From Halichoerus grypus (taxonomy: Eukaryota > Chordata > Mammalia > Carnivora > Phocidae), in assembly GCF_964656455.1 (NCBI RefSeq), contig NC_135718.1, positions 130,617,966 to 130,681,965 on the forward strand: a stretch of 64,000 nt of DNA, given 5' to 3'. Shown here piece by piece: positions 12,662 through 26,265 of this stretch. Numbering within the stretch: the first letter of the stretch is position 1; the number at the start of each line of letters is the position of its first letter. A program made the position numbers and the translations under genes. The notes beneath the pieces are model-generated. The model made no database searches and was not told where the DNA came from. It saw only the letters and a program-made list of their open reading frames with translations.

Positions 12662-15600
12662 GTATGAGGGTTCATCTGGGCTCCAAAGCCCAGCAGGATG
12701 ATTCTATTGCTCTATCATTGCTATTATTTTAGTGATGACTTCAGAAATCATTGACCCTGCATTGCTGTGGCACTTAGATTTTTGAGGCCATTTCCTTGCT
12801 AAAATTTTCCCATTTGCAGATCTTACCTTCCCTTCGAGGTCAGAAGGAATGAGTCTCCACCATAATATAGATGAAAGAAGCACGATTCAGAGAGGCTGAG
12901 ACTTGCCTTGGGCCACACAGCAAGATTATGGCCCGATCAGATCTCCATGATCTTGTCCTCCAGCGGCAGCCCCTAGGGAGCCGTGCTGTCCAATAGGGTA
13001 GCCAAGAGCCACATGGAACTATTAAAACCGAGATTAAATTAAATTTTACAATTAGTCCTTCAGTTGTACAAGCCACATTTTAAGGGCTAATAACCATATT
13101 GGATAGCACAGATTATAGAACATTTCCATCATCACAGAAAGTTCTATCGGATCCTCCCACTCTAGCGTCCTCTGACATGAGGAGACAGGGATCGATACCA
13201 CAAAACTCTAGGAGGGCTCCCCAGGGCCACGTTGCGGCCTGACAGACAGACCAAGTGCAGGACGTGAGAAGACATGAGACAGAGCACGGGGCGGCCGAGG
13301 CTGAAGGCCGGAGGGACCCAGGCAAGAGTTCTCTTGCCAGGGGAGACGTGAGGTAGGGAAAGCGTTGGAGGGAGGCCGGCAGAAGAGGGCAGTTGGGGCC
13401 CAGACCCAGGCTGGCCGGCCCCTGGGGAGCATGCGGGGAAGGAGGCGCCGGAGACCCAGCCAGTCCAAGAGCTGGAGGGAGGTCCCCCGCTACCTACTCC
13501 TGCCCTGGGGGGCCTGTTGGGACTGCCTGGCCTCTCTGCCCTGACCCCCAGCCCAGATCAATAGACGCCTCTTTTCTCCGTAAAGACCTCCATGGGAGGA
13601 AGCGTCCCTGTCCTCCACCCCTTCCAGAGTTCTAGCTGCTTCCACTCCTCCTCCCCGCCCCACGCCCCTGCAAGACTGCGGCCGGCCCGTTTTAGGTTCT
13701 GTCTCACCCGGGAGGACTCCACTGGCACATTTCCAGATGTTCTCATTACCTCCTAACTGCCTCCCAGGCCTGCCCCCAAATCAGTGAGGCTGCAGGGAAA
13801 TGGGGCTGACCCAAAGGCCGGAGGGAGCCTCCCAGCCCCTCCCATCCCTACCCAGGGCCAGAGGAGCCGCTGGGGTGGGGAGCTCAGGCTGCACAGAGCA
13901 GCAGACAGCCACCCCCGAGAGAGCAGAGGAGAGGCACCGGGGGTCCTCAGCACTGTCCCCCTGTCGGGGACAGCTCAGGCCAGGACCACATCACCTGAGG
14001 CAGGGGGTGTGGGTAGCTGCTGGGGTGTTAGACCCAGGGATGCAGGAAGGCCCAGGGAGAGGGGACCCGGTCTGCCACATCCCCGAGCCCCAGAGACCCG
14101 AGTGGAACATCCCATCACTGGCTCTCACCCCTCCCAGAAAGGTGTCTCCCCTCGGGGCTCCCCTCACTAACCTGCGCTGGAGAAGCAGCCTTGGGTCCCT
14201 GGCATCCAGGCCAGGAAAGGCAGCGAGGAGACCCCTCTATGTTCGCGTCTCTCTAGCCTCTTCCTCTGAGGCTTCCAGATGCCCATATTTGGGGGAGCAG
14301 CGTTGCCAGAACAGGGAATCAGAATCAGAGAGGATGTGGAACACGGGCAACAAGGGAGGGGGCGTGTGTGTGTGCGTGGTGGGCGCGAGTGCAGCCTCAG
14401 AGGAAGGTGTGGGGTGAATGAGAGTGTGTTTGTGGATGTTTAAGACGGTGCCAATGCCAGCGAGTTGTTGCGTGGACCGGGTGCTACATTTGGGGGGATG
14501 ACGGATGTGCCTGGAAAACCTTCCAGCAAGAGTGATGGCTCTCCGCCCCCGCCGCCCTCCAGAGGAAGCGCCCACATGGCACCTCTGGGCGGGGGGGAGG
14601 ACAGGCGTCTGATGGGGACTGAGGGGAAGAATCATGACCTCTGTGGCTGAGGACGCCGGCTACGGGTGCGGCTGGCCAGGATCCCAATCCCTGGATCTGC
14701 TCCTCCTCGCTGTGCGATTTGGGGCAAGTTATTGAACTTGCCTAAATCTGTTTCCACGTTAGGGAAGTGAGGAAATGTCAGTGCCTGTCTTGTAAAGAGG
14801 GTAAGAGAAGAAATACAAAGTGTGGCATCCGATAAAGAGCAAGCACTCAATAAATAGCACCTGCTTTTATCAGTAGGAATACGTGCGTGTGTATAAATCA
14901 GCGCACGTGGACATTTGTAGCTTGGTGTGCGTGGAACAGATGTGTGCGTGACTGTGTATCTGGCGGGATAGCTCAGAGAGGTGAGTACGTGTGTGCGCGC
15001 GCGCGCGCGTGTCAGGAAGTATGTGTAGGTGAGAGAGGTGTGGGCGGGTATTGGGCCCAGGGTGCCGAGGACAAAGCTTTCTCAGGAAGAACACCAGTCT
15101 TAAAGCCTCAGTGCGCCCCAGGCCCCCTCGGCCACCCCCCATCCCCACAGTTCCTGGAAGCGGCTATCATCCAAGGTGGCTTCCAGCTGCCCCCGCCGCC
15201 CCTCCTTGCCCGCCCGTCCTGGCAGTCCCAGCTGGGGCAGGGGTCCGTCCCCTCCACCACCGTCATTAACTTGGGATTAAGCTGCGCTCTCCGGCCGAGA
15301 TCATGCTGGCACCGCTGCTGTGGCCTCTGAGGCCTGGGGCGGCAGGGAGGGAGAGTGATGGGTGGGCGGGAGGGCGATGGGGGATGCCATTTCAGGGAGC
15401 CCTGCCTCCTTCCTCACTCTGAGAGCTGCTTAACAGCCGCCCTCATTCCCTGGGGTCCAGGGCTGGGCCTCAGCTGTGGCATGGGGTGCACCCCCCCACC
15501 CCTGGAGCGGGGCCGGCAGCTGGATGCGCGGGGAGAGGAGGCACTAATTGGTTAATGGGGAGCCCACCCCCCCACAACCCACCAAGGAGGGCCTGAAACC

Positions 15601-18600
15601 AGCTGCAGTGAGGGGTAGGAGCCAATTAGGGGTGGCCCGGTTCCTGCCCAGCACCACAAAGGCAAAGCATGACGGACCCCGCGAGTCAGCAAATGGAGCC
15701 CGCCCCCCAGCCCTGTGGGAAGGCAGGTGTGAAACACTGCCCTCTGTGCCTCAGTATCCCCCCCCCCCCCCCCCCGCCCTGGTGAGGTTGAACAATGGGG
15801 CCTGGAGAAAGAGGCAGCCGCCCTGGCAGGAGGCCAGGCATGAAAACTCCATCTGTACCAGGGATACCCGTTTGCCCAGCAAACTCGGGAGACGGGAGTC
15901 TGGACCTGCGTGTGCCACAGAGTTGCCTTGTGACCACAAACGAGTCATTTCGTCTCCCGGGCCTCTCTTTCTTGAATTGTCCCACTGGCACTGTATAAAG
16001 ATGCCTCCAAAGCAAGCTGCACATCCCCCCTCCCCGCATAAAGCCTTCCTTCTTCCCCTACCCTCCACCCTGCCCCATGCTTGGGCCCCGCAGACATTTC
16101 CAGAGCACACGCCCTGTGCCAGACTGAACAGTCCTCCAGACCCAGGGGGGCGGGTTCATATTCTTTCCATTTCATAGGTGAGGCTGCTGAGGCTCAGAAG
16201 GGCTCTGTAACAGCTAGTAAGAGGCCGAGAGCCGGAGCACTTGCTGTTGGCCCAGAAGGAGCATCAGGCCCCAGGGACACACATCTTCTCTCCGCCTCTT
16301 TAACCAGTGACTTCGTAGGCCTCTCACACCCTGCAGATCAGCAGCTTCCGCCCTGAGGGCCCCTGCATCTAGAACATCAGCTGCTTTTCTTTTTTTTTTT
16401 TTTTAAGATTTTATTTATTTACTTGAGAGAGAGAGCGGCAGAGGGAGAGGGAGAAGCAGGCTGCCTGCTGAGCAGGGAGCCCGATGCGGGGCTCGATCCC
16501 AGTACTGGGATCATGACCTGAGCTGAAGGCAGTCACTTAACCGACTGAGCCACCCAGGCGCCCCCATCAGCTGCTTTTATAGCTCTCACCACCTTGTCCT
16601 GTCCTTCTCTGTCTCCCTCCTTGGACTGCAGGCCTCTTGAGGAAGAGGGACTGTGTCTTATTCATTTTTGCAACACAGTCTAGCCCGGTGCCAGGCATAC
16701 AGCACGTGCTCAATACCTGAGCATAGGAGGGGTGATTGACTCAACTAACTTGGCCAGCTGGGGCCTGCCCGGCCTGCTGACATTCAAGTTTTAAGTAATT
16801 TAAATTAAATAAAACTTAAAATTTGGTTCCTCGGCTGCACTGGCCACATTTCGAGGGCTTGATAGCTGGGGCTCATGGCTACAGTATTGGGCAGTGCAGA
16901 AAATGGCATCTTGCCATCCTCACAGAATGTTCTATTGGACAGCACTGCCCTATCGGGCCCTAGGCCCTGAGGCCTCTGGTGGTGTCCCCCATCTACAGCT
17001 CAGAGTTCAGCCCGGGGAACCCCGGCCACCTTTGGGCCAGTCTTTGAAGATCAGCCCCTCGGTCTGCTATTCCCAGAGGAGTCCACGGAGGAGAAGGTGA
17101 CGCTGGCGTGCCGGGCCCGGGCCAGCCCTCCAGCCACCTATAGGTGAGACCCCTCCCCCCATGGCGGGTGCTGGAGGCCCCAGGTAGCCGTGCAGCTTTT
17201 CCTCATTCCTGCCCCCAGGCTGGGTCCAGCCAAGTAGGACTCAGGAGGGTCTCCCCCTCTGCCCCCTGCTGCAGGTGGAAGCTGAACGGCACCGAGATGA
17301 AGCTGGAGCCAGGTTCCCGCCACCAGCTGGTGGGGGGCAACCTGGTCATCATGAACCCCACCAAGGCCCAGGACGCCGGCGTCTACCAGTGCCTGGCCTC
17401 CAACCCAGTGGGCGCCGTCGTCAGCAGGGAGGCTGTTCTCCGCTTCGGCTGTGAGACCCACGGGGTGCTGCACTTCAGGGGAGGGCAGTAGGGGGCTGGG
17501 AAGAGCGCCCAGGAAGGGCAGGTGACCACGTCCCGTGAAGGCTTGGAGGACGGTGCCCGAGTGCCTGGTCTTTATCTCCAGTTCTGCAGGAGTTCTCGAA
17601 GGAGGAGCGAGACCCGGTGAAAACCCACGAAGGCTGGGGGGTGATGCTGCCCTGTAACCCGCCTGCCCACTACCCAGGTGAGTCGGGGCCCTGGCGCACG
17701 GTTAGACGCAGGGCACAGGAGGGCCCTCCAGTCACTCAGGGATGGAGTAAAGGTAATGAGTGGCCCTTGGAAGCACGGACCCCTGGCTCCCCAGCTCAAA
17801 ATGATTTTGTGTTTCCTTCATGGGTCTGTCATTTTCTAACTCTGTGCCCTGCTTCCGCCTTCAGACTGGGAGCACCCCGAGGGCAGGCGCCCCGTCACAT
17901 CTTTCTTTTTTTTTTTAGATTTTATTTATTTGAGAGAGAGAGAGAGAACAAGCAGGGGGAACAGCAGAGGGAGAGGGAGAGGGAGAAGCAGACTCTCCAG
18001 TGAGCAGAGAGCCTGATGCGGGGCTCAATCCCAGGACCCCGGGATCATGACCTGAGCCGAAGGCAGACGCTTAACGACTGAGCCACCCAGGCGCCCCGTC
18101 ACATCTTTCTTCTAGGGCTCCCCTCAGGGCCAGCTCAGAGCCCGGGGCCTCAGGACTACGTCTAGAGATCCCTAGGGTCTGCATGCTGAGGGGCCCACCC
18201 ACGGCTGCCCCCTCAGCCCAGCGCCCCGTGGTTTCCTCAAACTCCCCACGTCCTATAGGCCTGTCCTATCGCTGGCTCCTCAACGAGTTCCCCAACTTCA
18301 TCCCGACGGACGGGCGTCACTTCGTGTCCCAGACCACGGGGAACCTGTACATTGCCCGGACCAACGCCTCAGACCTGGGCAACTACTCCTGCCTGGCCAC
18401 CAGCCACATGGACTTCTCCACCAAGAGCGTCTTCAGCAAGTTCGCTCAGCTCAACCTGGCTGCTGAAGGTCAGGGTCGGTGGGCATGGTGCGGAGGAGGG
18501 AGCTGGAAGGGTCGGCGGATAATAGGAAAAGAGAGTTCCCCTTGGAGGTTGTGAAGAGCGGCTCACAGAGCCCGGGGTTTGGGGCCTGAACCCCGGGTCC

Positions 18601-21600
18601 TCCGGCCGCAGGGCCCCAGACCCTTGCCAGTCCCCCAAGGGGGAACAGGGGTCAAGAAAGAGTCGGCTCTGAGCTGGGCTGAGATCCTAAGCCCAGGAGC
18701 ACCTGGCCTGCATCCCTTGTGTCCGATCGGCAAAACCCCTCTCTTCGCAGACACCAGGCTCTTCGCACCCAGCATCAAGGCTCGGTTCCCAGCAGAGACC
18801 TATGCGCTGGTAGGGCAGCAGGTCACCCTGGAGTGCTTCGCCTTTGGGAAGTGAGTGGTGGAGGAGGGAGGGGGCAGGCCAGGGCACAGCCTATCAGAGC
18901 CCCTCCGGGGCCCGGGTCACCCCAGGGAGAGGGCAGGCAGGGTCTGGCAGCGCGGTGGACCCACAGTGGGTAGGGACCACCCCTCACTGAGCACTGTCAC
19001 TCTGAGTGAAGGGGCCTGACACATTCTGGGTGCTCCCAGCAAGGCGGGACAGGCTCAGGGGGCTGATGCAGCACCCCAGGCTGGAGGCACGTAGCGCCAT
19101 GCACGAATCCCAACCTGGCCAGCCTGGTTCAAATCCCAGTTCTGTCACTGGCTGGCTGCGAGGCCCTGGATAAACTACTTAACCTCTCTGTGCCTCTGCG
19201 TCCTTTACTTGTACATGGTAATCATCATAAATAGTACCTGCATCACAGGCAGGGGAGAGGCAAGAAGTGAGGTCAGTGGGGTAATACACATGACGGATCC
19301 AGTGGGGTAATACACATGACGTGCCCAGAACAGTGTCCGGCATTTAGTAAGTGTTCTACGCATGCTAACAGTTCTCTTTCAAAAATTGCAATAGAAATCC
19401 TGTTCTTCCAGAGAAAGGATTCGTTGGAACGGGGCTAAGCAAATAGCAGGTGCTCAACAAATGTTTGTAGAACAATGTGATTTGCACATTGGTCTCCTCT
19501 TCCCTCAGGTCTCCTGTGGATACCTAGGATGTCCCTGCTCTGTGAAAAGTTATTGGGCTTCCAGAAAATTCATATTTAAAGCATGTGGGGGGCGCCTGGG
19601 TGGTTCGGTCCGTTAAGCATCTGACTCTTATCTCAGCCCAGGTCTTGATCTCAGGGTCCTGGGTTTGAGCCCCATGTCGGGCTCCAAGCTGGGAGTGGAA
19701 CCCACTTAAAAAAAAAAGAAAAAGAAAGCACATGGAAGGTTAATGAATTAATCCTTTCAGACTCACTGATACCTTAGTCCATTTTAGTAAACGAATCACT
19801 AATAAGTAGAGGCCTTTTGAAAAGTAAAGGCAAAGCCTGTTGGGGAGAGGGGGAAGGGGACCCATAGAACCGCAGGTCCCAGGCCATTGCTGAGGAAGGC
19901 AGTCCCAGACTCGGTGGCCAGTGCAGGGTGGGGGAAGGGAGGGCAAGCCAGCTTCAGGGTACAAACCACAAGGAAGTTCACTGGTGTCACAATTACTGCA
20001 GGGGAGACAAGAGGAGAGAGGAACCCTACTTCTAGCCTCTCCCCTACCTGTGCTCTGAGCCTACCTGGGGGAGAGGCCCCGCCCTTCCCCCTTGCCCCTC
20101 TCCCTCCCCCCCTCCTCCCCATCCCCACCCGCCCAGCACCTCAGGAGGGCATGAGAATCTTCGAGCAAGAGCTGCGGGGACACGGGAGTCTGCCTAGCGC
20201 AGCCCACCCGCTCTGGCTTTGTCTCCCCTGCCAGCCCCGTCCCCCAGATCAAGTGGCGCAAAGTGGACGGCTCCTTGTCCCCCCAGTGGGCCACCGCCGA
20301 GCCCACCCTGCAGATCCCCAGCGTCAGCTTCGAGGACGAGGGCACCTATGAGTGTGAGGCGGAGAACTCCAAGGGCCGCGACACCGTCCAGGGCCGCATC
20401 ATCGTGCAGGGTACACAGCTGGGACACCCTCCCCCGCCTTCACTCTTACCCCTGAGGAAGCAGATCCAAAAGTCAGGGAGGGGAGGCCCCCTTGCTTAAG
20501 CCTTCCTGCCCCAGGATTGCACTGGGTGTGGAAACAGAAGCTCAGAGCTTACTCGGGGTTGCAGAGAGCACATGGAAGACTTTAGAATGCTTTAAGTTGC
20601 TAAAAGAGCCACTGGCACACACACCACGTGCCAACTTCCTTCAACCTGCTCCGCCCCCCCAACCCCGTCCCGGAACGCTGAGGGCGCCCTCTGCTGTCTG
20701 TCACAGGAACTGCAATCCCGGTCCACTCTGAGCGGGAGGCTCCTCCCAGCTCACCCCCGGCCTTTCTCCCCCTTCCTCCGGCAGCTCAGCCCGAGTGGCT
20801 GAAGGTGATCTCAGACATGGAGGCTGACATCGGTTCCAACCTGCGTTGGGGCTGTGCAGCGGCCGGCAAGCCCCGGCCCACGGTGCGCTGGCTGCGGAAC
20901 GGGGAGCCTCTGGCCTCCCAGGTAGGAGACTTGGGGCTTCCCACACACCAGCTGTCCGCTGCTCACCTGGTTCCCTCACCTTCCAGACTCTCCTCCCTGA
21001 CTCTGCACCACCACTGCAGCCTCTCTGGGACAATTAAGGCACCACGGGGCGGGTGGTTCTAGGTGCTTCTTTCCATCCCAGATTCACACGGCCACAGGCT
21101 GGTCACCAGGATAGAGTCCTGACTGGAGGGTCCAGAGACCTGGATCCAGGCACAACTGAGTCACAAAATCACTCTGTGGTCCTGAGTAGGTCACCTTGTC
21201 CCTCTGGCTTCAGTGTGCTGATATGCAGGGGCCTGGGGAACCCTAGTCCTGGGATTCCAGGAGGTCCTGAGATGGGCAAATGAGCCCCCCCTAGTGGCCG
21301 CCTAGAGTCTCCACTGCCCCCAGCGCCCCCCTGCCCCCCGCCCCGTCCTCCAGCACTCCAGCAGTCCTCATGCCCCTCATGCCCCACCCCTGCTCTCTTG
21401 GGCACAGTCCCGTGTCGAGGTGCTGGCTGGGGACCTGCGCTTCTCCAAGCTGAGCCTGGAGGACTCGGGCATGTACCAGTGTGTGGCGGAGAACAAGCAC
21501 GGCACCATCTATGCCAGTGCCGAGCTGGCTGTGCAAGGTATGGGCCCAGGTGGGCAGGGGCCGTCGGCAAGGACATGCAGCTAGGGGCTCCCAGCGTTCT

Positions 21601-24600
21601 GAGCTGCGGCGTTTCTAAACACACGAACACACGCGGGCAGCTTCCCGCAGTTTTCCAATGGCTTCTGAGCAGAACAGAGGGATCGAAGAAAGGAGATGAG
21701 ACACTAGATTGGGAGCTTCCCGAAGACGGGGTCTCTGGCTTGTAACCGTGTCTGGCACGGTTAAAGTAAGTTGTTGGCTGCTGTGAACAAGGGGGTGAAA
21801 ATCATTGGCAACCAAATCAATTAGATTTGTGTTTAAACCAGCCCCTTCCGCTATGTGACCTTTGGCAACTTAATCTTTTGTGTCTCAGTTTCTTGATGTA
21901 TAAAAGGTGGGCAATAACAGTCCCGCCCTTGTGCTGCTCTTTGGAAGAGGAGATGAGATAGAGGTAAAGCAGAGAGGACCTGTCTGTCACGGAACAGGTG
22001 CCCAATAAATGTCCGCTGGTGCTAGTGTTCTTAGTTATATGATTTGAGCTCACGGGGCCTTGGTTTCCTCATCTGTAAAATGGGTATAGTGATACCTACC
22101 TCATCAAGTTGTAGTGAGCTTAACTAAGACTCATTCTTTTATTCGTTCCTTCAACCAATATTTATTCAACACCTTCTAGGGAGTGAACATGAAAGATAAG
22201 GTCTCTGCCTTCAAGTATCTTACAATCCAGTGGAGAGAGAGGGACAATCACAAAATCATGTAATTAAATAATTTTGGACAGCCATAAGAAAATTACAGTA
22301 TAAAGAAAATCCAGCAGAGTGGTAGGAGGAAGGTGGGCCAGTTAGACAGGGTGGCCACACCTCTTGGAGGAAGTCATACTTGGAGTGTGACCTGAGTGTT
22401 AACAAGGAGCCAGCCACGCAAAGATCTGAGGGATTTTTAAGCAAAATGTATGGCAAGTGCAAAGGTCCCGAGGCAGGAAAAAACGTTGGCATCCTCAAAG
22501 GACAGAAAATGGCCCAGGTGATTGGAGCATAATAAATGAAGGAGAGTGGTGTGAGAGGTGAGTGGAGAGGTGGGGTCGTATTTGTGAGCCCTTGTGAGGA
22601 GCTGGACTTCATCCTGAGTGTGTGTTTAAGTTTCTTAAAAGATATGCCAGGCTGCTGAGTGGAGGAAGAGATTGTAGAAAGAAAGTGCAAAAACAGGAAG
22701 ACCGACTAGGGGGCTTTTCAGTAGTTCTGCAGGAGATTTGGTGGCTTGGGCCAGCGTGGTGGCAGTTTTGGGGGGTGACCAGAAAGGGGCTGGATTCTGG
22801 GTGTATTTGGGCAGTGCAGCTACTGCAAGTCACTCATGGATTGGCCTCGGAGGGTACGTAAAGTACGTAAAGTGTGTAGCGTGGAGCCAGGGGACGTCTT
22901 CATCAAGGCAATGGGCAGTGTTAGGATTCCCTGGGTGACTGCAGGGCACTCCCCTTTCCTTCTAGCTCTGGCCCCCGACTTCAGGCTGAACCCTGTAAAG
23001 CGTCTGATCCCTGCGGCCCGCGGGGGAGAGGTTGCTATCCCCTGTCAGCCCCGGGCGGCTCCGAAGGCCGTGGTACTCTGGAGCAAAGGCACTGAGATTT
23101 TGGTCAACAGCAGCAGGTACAACCTCTACTCCACCCGGCCCAATTCCTGCTCCTCCTCATCCAGCCTGAAGGCGAGTCCCCTTCCCGTGATGACGACAGT
23201 GTGACCCTAGGTTGGCCAGATCTGCTTTCTCCTTGCTGCAGAGTGACTGTAACTCCGGACGGCACCTTGATCATAAGAAACATCAGCCGGTCAGATGAGG
23301 GCAAATACACCTGCTTCGCTGAGAACTTCATGGGGAAAGCCAATAGCACGGGCATCCTATCTGTGCGAGGTGAGGGCTGTGGCTTGGCGGAGGGCAGGTG
23401 GCTCAGCTGCCACGGGGCGCCAGTCCCCCCTCACCACCCTGCTCTTGTGCTCCCACCTTCCTCCTAGTTTAGTTTTGAGGCTATCCCAGGATTGGACTTC
23501 ATTTGGGACCACCCCCGTGCCACCATCCAGAATCTACTCCTGCCTCCCTCTCACACACTCGTGAGGCTCCTGGGAGGTCAAGATCCTGTTGGCCCTGCTG
23601 CCTCTTCTCTTTCCTGGGGCTTAGGGTCCAACCCTCTCACCCTGCCCTGCTGCCTCTGCCTGGGCCTCTCCTCCCCCATCCACCCCGGGACATTGTTTTG
23701 CTTGGCAGATGCAACCAAGATCACTCTAGCTCCCTCGAGTGCGGACATCAACTTGGGAGATAGCCTGACCCTGCAATGCCACGCCTCCCATGACCCCACC
23801 ATGGACCTCACCTTCATCTGGACCCTGGATGACTTCCCCATCGACCTCGATAAGCCTGGGGGTCACTACCGGAGGGCCAGCGCGGTAAGGCCTGAAGCCA
23901 GAAAATTCTCGGCTCCTCCCTCCTTCTGACAGACAGGGGACCCAAGATGTCCTTCACTGTGACTACCCCCAGAGCCTTTCCCCATTCCCTGAGGAATGCA
24001 TGTGTGGCAAGCTCATCCTTGGATTCAGAAGAACCCCCTACCTTAGACAGGCAGTTCCCTGGATCCCACCTGAAGGCCATACTTTTAGGAGAGGGTTAGG
24101 GACAAACCTGGAATGCCAGGCGCCCAGCAAAGCCTCCACTACTGTTCTTGTTTCCTGACCCCAACGCAAATGACATCATCAACTTGGACCACGTTTGACT
24201 ATCTCTGTAACAAACTGTTGTTTAGTCCCGTGGTACTAAGAGAAGAGTAGCTGATTCCTCCCACTGAACAGACAGAAACCCCGAGATGCTGAGGGGTCCA
24301 TGGACATAACGGAGCAGGGGACTCCAAGCCCTACCTCATGTCTCATGGCTCACTGCACTAGCCAGGGCCCCCTCCTCTGACCTGCCCCCCCACTCTCTGT
24401 CCCCCATGTGCAGAAGGAGACAGTTGGGGATCTGACCATCCTGAATGCCCAGCTGCGTCACGGCGGGAAGTACACGTGCATGGCCCAAACGGTGGTGGAC
24501 AGTGCGTCCAAGGAGGCCACAGTCCTGGTCCGAGGTGATGGGGTTTCCCACCCCGCCCCTGCCCCAGGGGCCAGCTGGGCTACTCTGACCTTTCCTCCCT

Positions 24601-26207
24601 AACTCCCCTCCTCTCCCAGAAAGCTGTGGGGAAGGACTTCTGACAGAGAAGGGCTTCTAAGTCCCCGGAGCCGAATTTATCCCGTGGTTTTTTGAAGGTC
24701 CCAGATGAATAGACTATTCCTCCTCCAGAGTCATAATTTTAAAGATCCACTTCCCTAGACAGGAGAACTCGGCTGAGGCCAGCACTTTTCAAAGCCTGGC
24801 GCTGAGAAATCTATACACATCTCTACGTGAGGGCCTCCGTGAGCCCCTCCAGCCTGGGACACATTTCTCCAACCTCCCAGCCCCCCATCTGCTGCTGCCC
24901 CCATTCCTGGCCCTCCCACCCCATACGTGTTTACTGCGCCCTCTGCTGCCCCCTCTGGGTACTGCACCAGCCCAAGCCAGCCGGGAGGAGGTTGGCTCAA
25001 ATTTGAAGCTGCCCAGTTCTGACTCACTGTGCTCTGACCCCCTGGTGCAGGTCCACCAGGTCCCCCAGGAGGCGTGGTGGTGAGGAACATTGGCGACACC
25101 ACCGTCCAGCTCAGCTGGAGCCGAGGTTTCGACAACCACAGCCCCATTGCCAAGTACACCCTGCAAGCCCGCACTCCACCTGCAGGGAAGTGGAAGCAGG
25201 TTCGCACCAGTAAGTGTGAGGGTCCACCCAGGTCAGTGCAGATAAGGCCTGGCTGAGCCGGGAACTTCCGACAGGGACAAGCTTAGCTCCTCTGCCAGCA
25301 GGGAGCTCCCCGGCCCTTGGGGGAGGCGGTCCCATGGATGGCAAGAGAATGGGAAGAGAGCTGGAGAAGGGAGCACTCAGTCTGTGCCCTTAGAACACTG
25401 ACAGACCATCTCTGCGGCTCACACGGATGCACACAGCATCAACAGAGGCTCCCGGGCAGGGAAGTCTACTAGTTTTCCCATCCTTTCTAAAAGAGGTGCT
25501 GAGCACTGAGCGTATGGCAGGCACCAACATGAGGGCCCGGATGTGGGGTGAGGCAGGCCCAGTCCCTGCCCTTTCCATCTAGACTAACAAGTGCCAGCAC
25601 CCTGACTCCGGGTCCCTTGCAGATCCCGCCAACATCGAGGGCAACGCCGAGACTGCGCAGGTGCTGGGCCTCACGCCCTGGATGGACTATGAGTTCCGGG
25701 TCTTAGCCAGCAACATCCTGGGCACCGGGGAGCCCAGTGGGCCCTCTAGCAAAATCCGGACCAAGGAAGCAGGTCAGAGTCCTGGGGGTCCCAAAGAGAA
25801 GTAACGTCAGGGCACAGCCCCTAGCCCTCCTGACAGGGAACCCCAGGGGAGCAGCAATTACGGGAGTTCCCACCCTGTTCACCAGGCTTCGGACTGTAAC
25901 AAAACAGATGAGAAAGGGACACAGTCAGGGCAAGGCCGTTGCACCGCACGATGCATTCTGCCCTGGGCCATGGCCTGGGCCTGTCAGGGCTGGAAGAACC
26001 ATCCGGTCCAAACTCCTCCTTTTAAAAAATGGGCCAACCTTACAACTGCATGTGAATCTACGATGATCTCAAAATAAAAGGAAAAATCAAAGTCTGGAGA
26101 AGAGAAGAGTCACATCAGCAGAGCCTGGACTTGAACCCAGGACCATGGGGTGATGGGCAGATGTCCTCCCTGGTAGTACATGAGCTGCTGAAATCAGTTA
26201 ATGAGGA

Positions 26208-26265
<58 letters not shown>

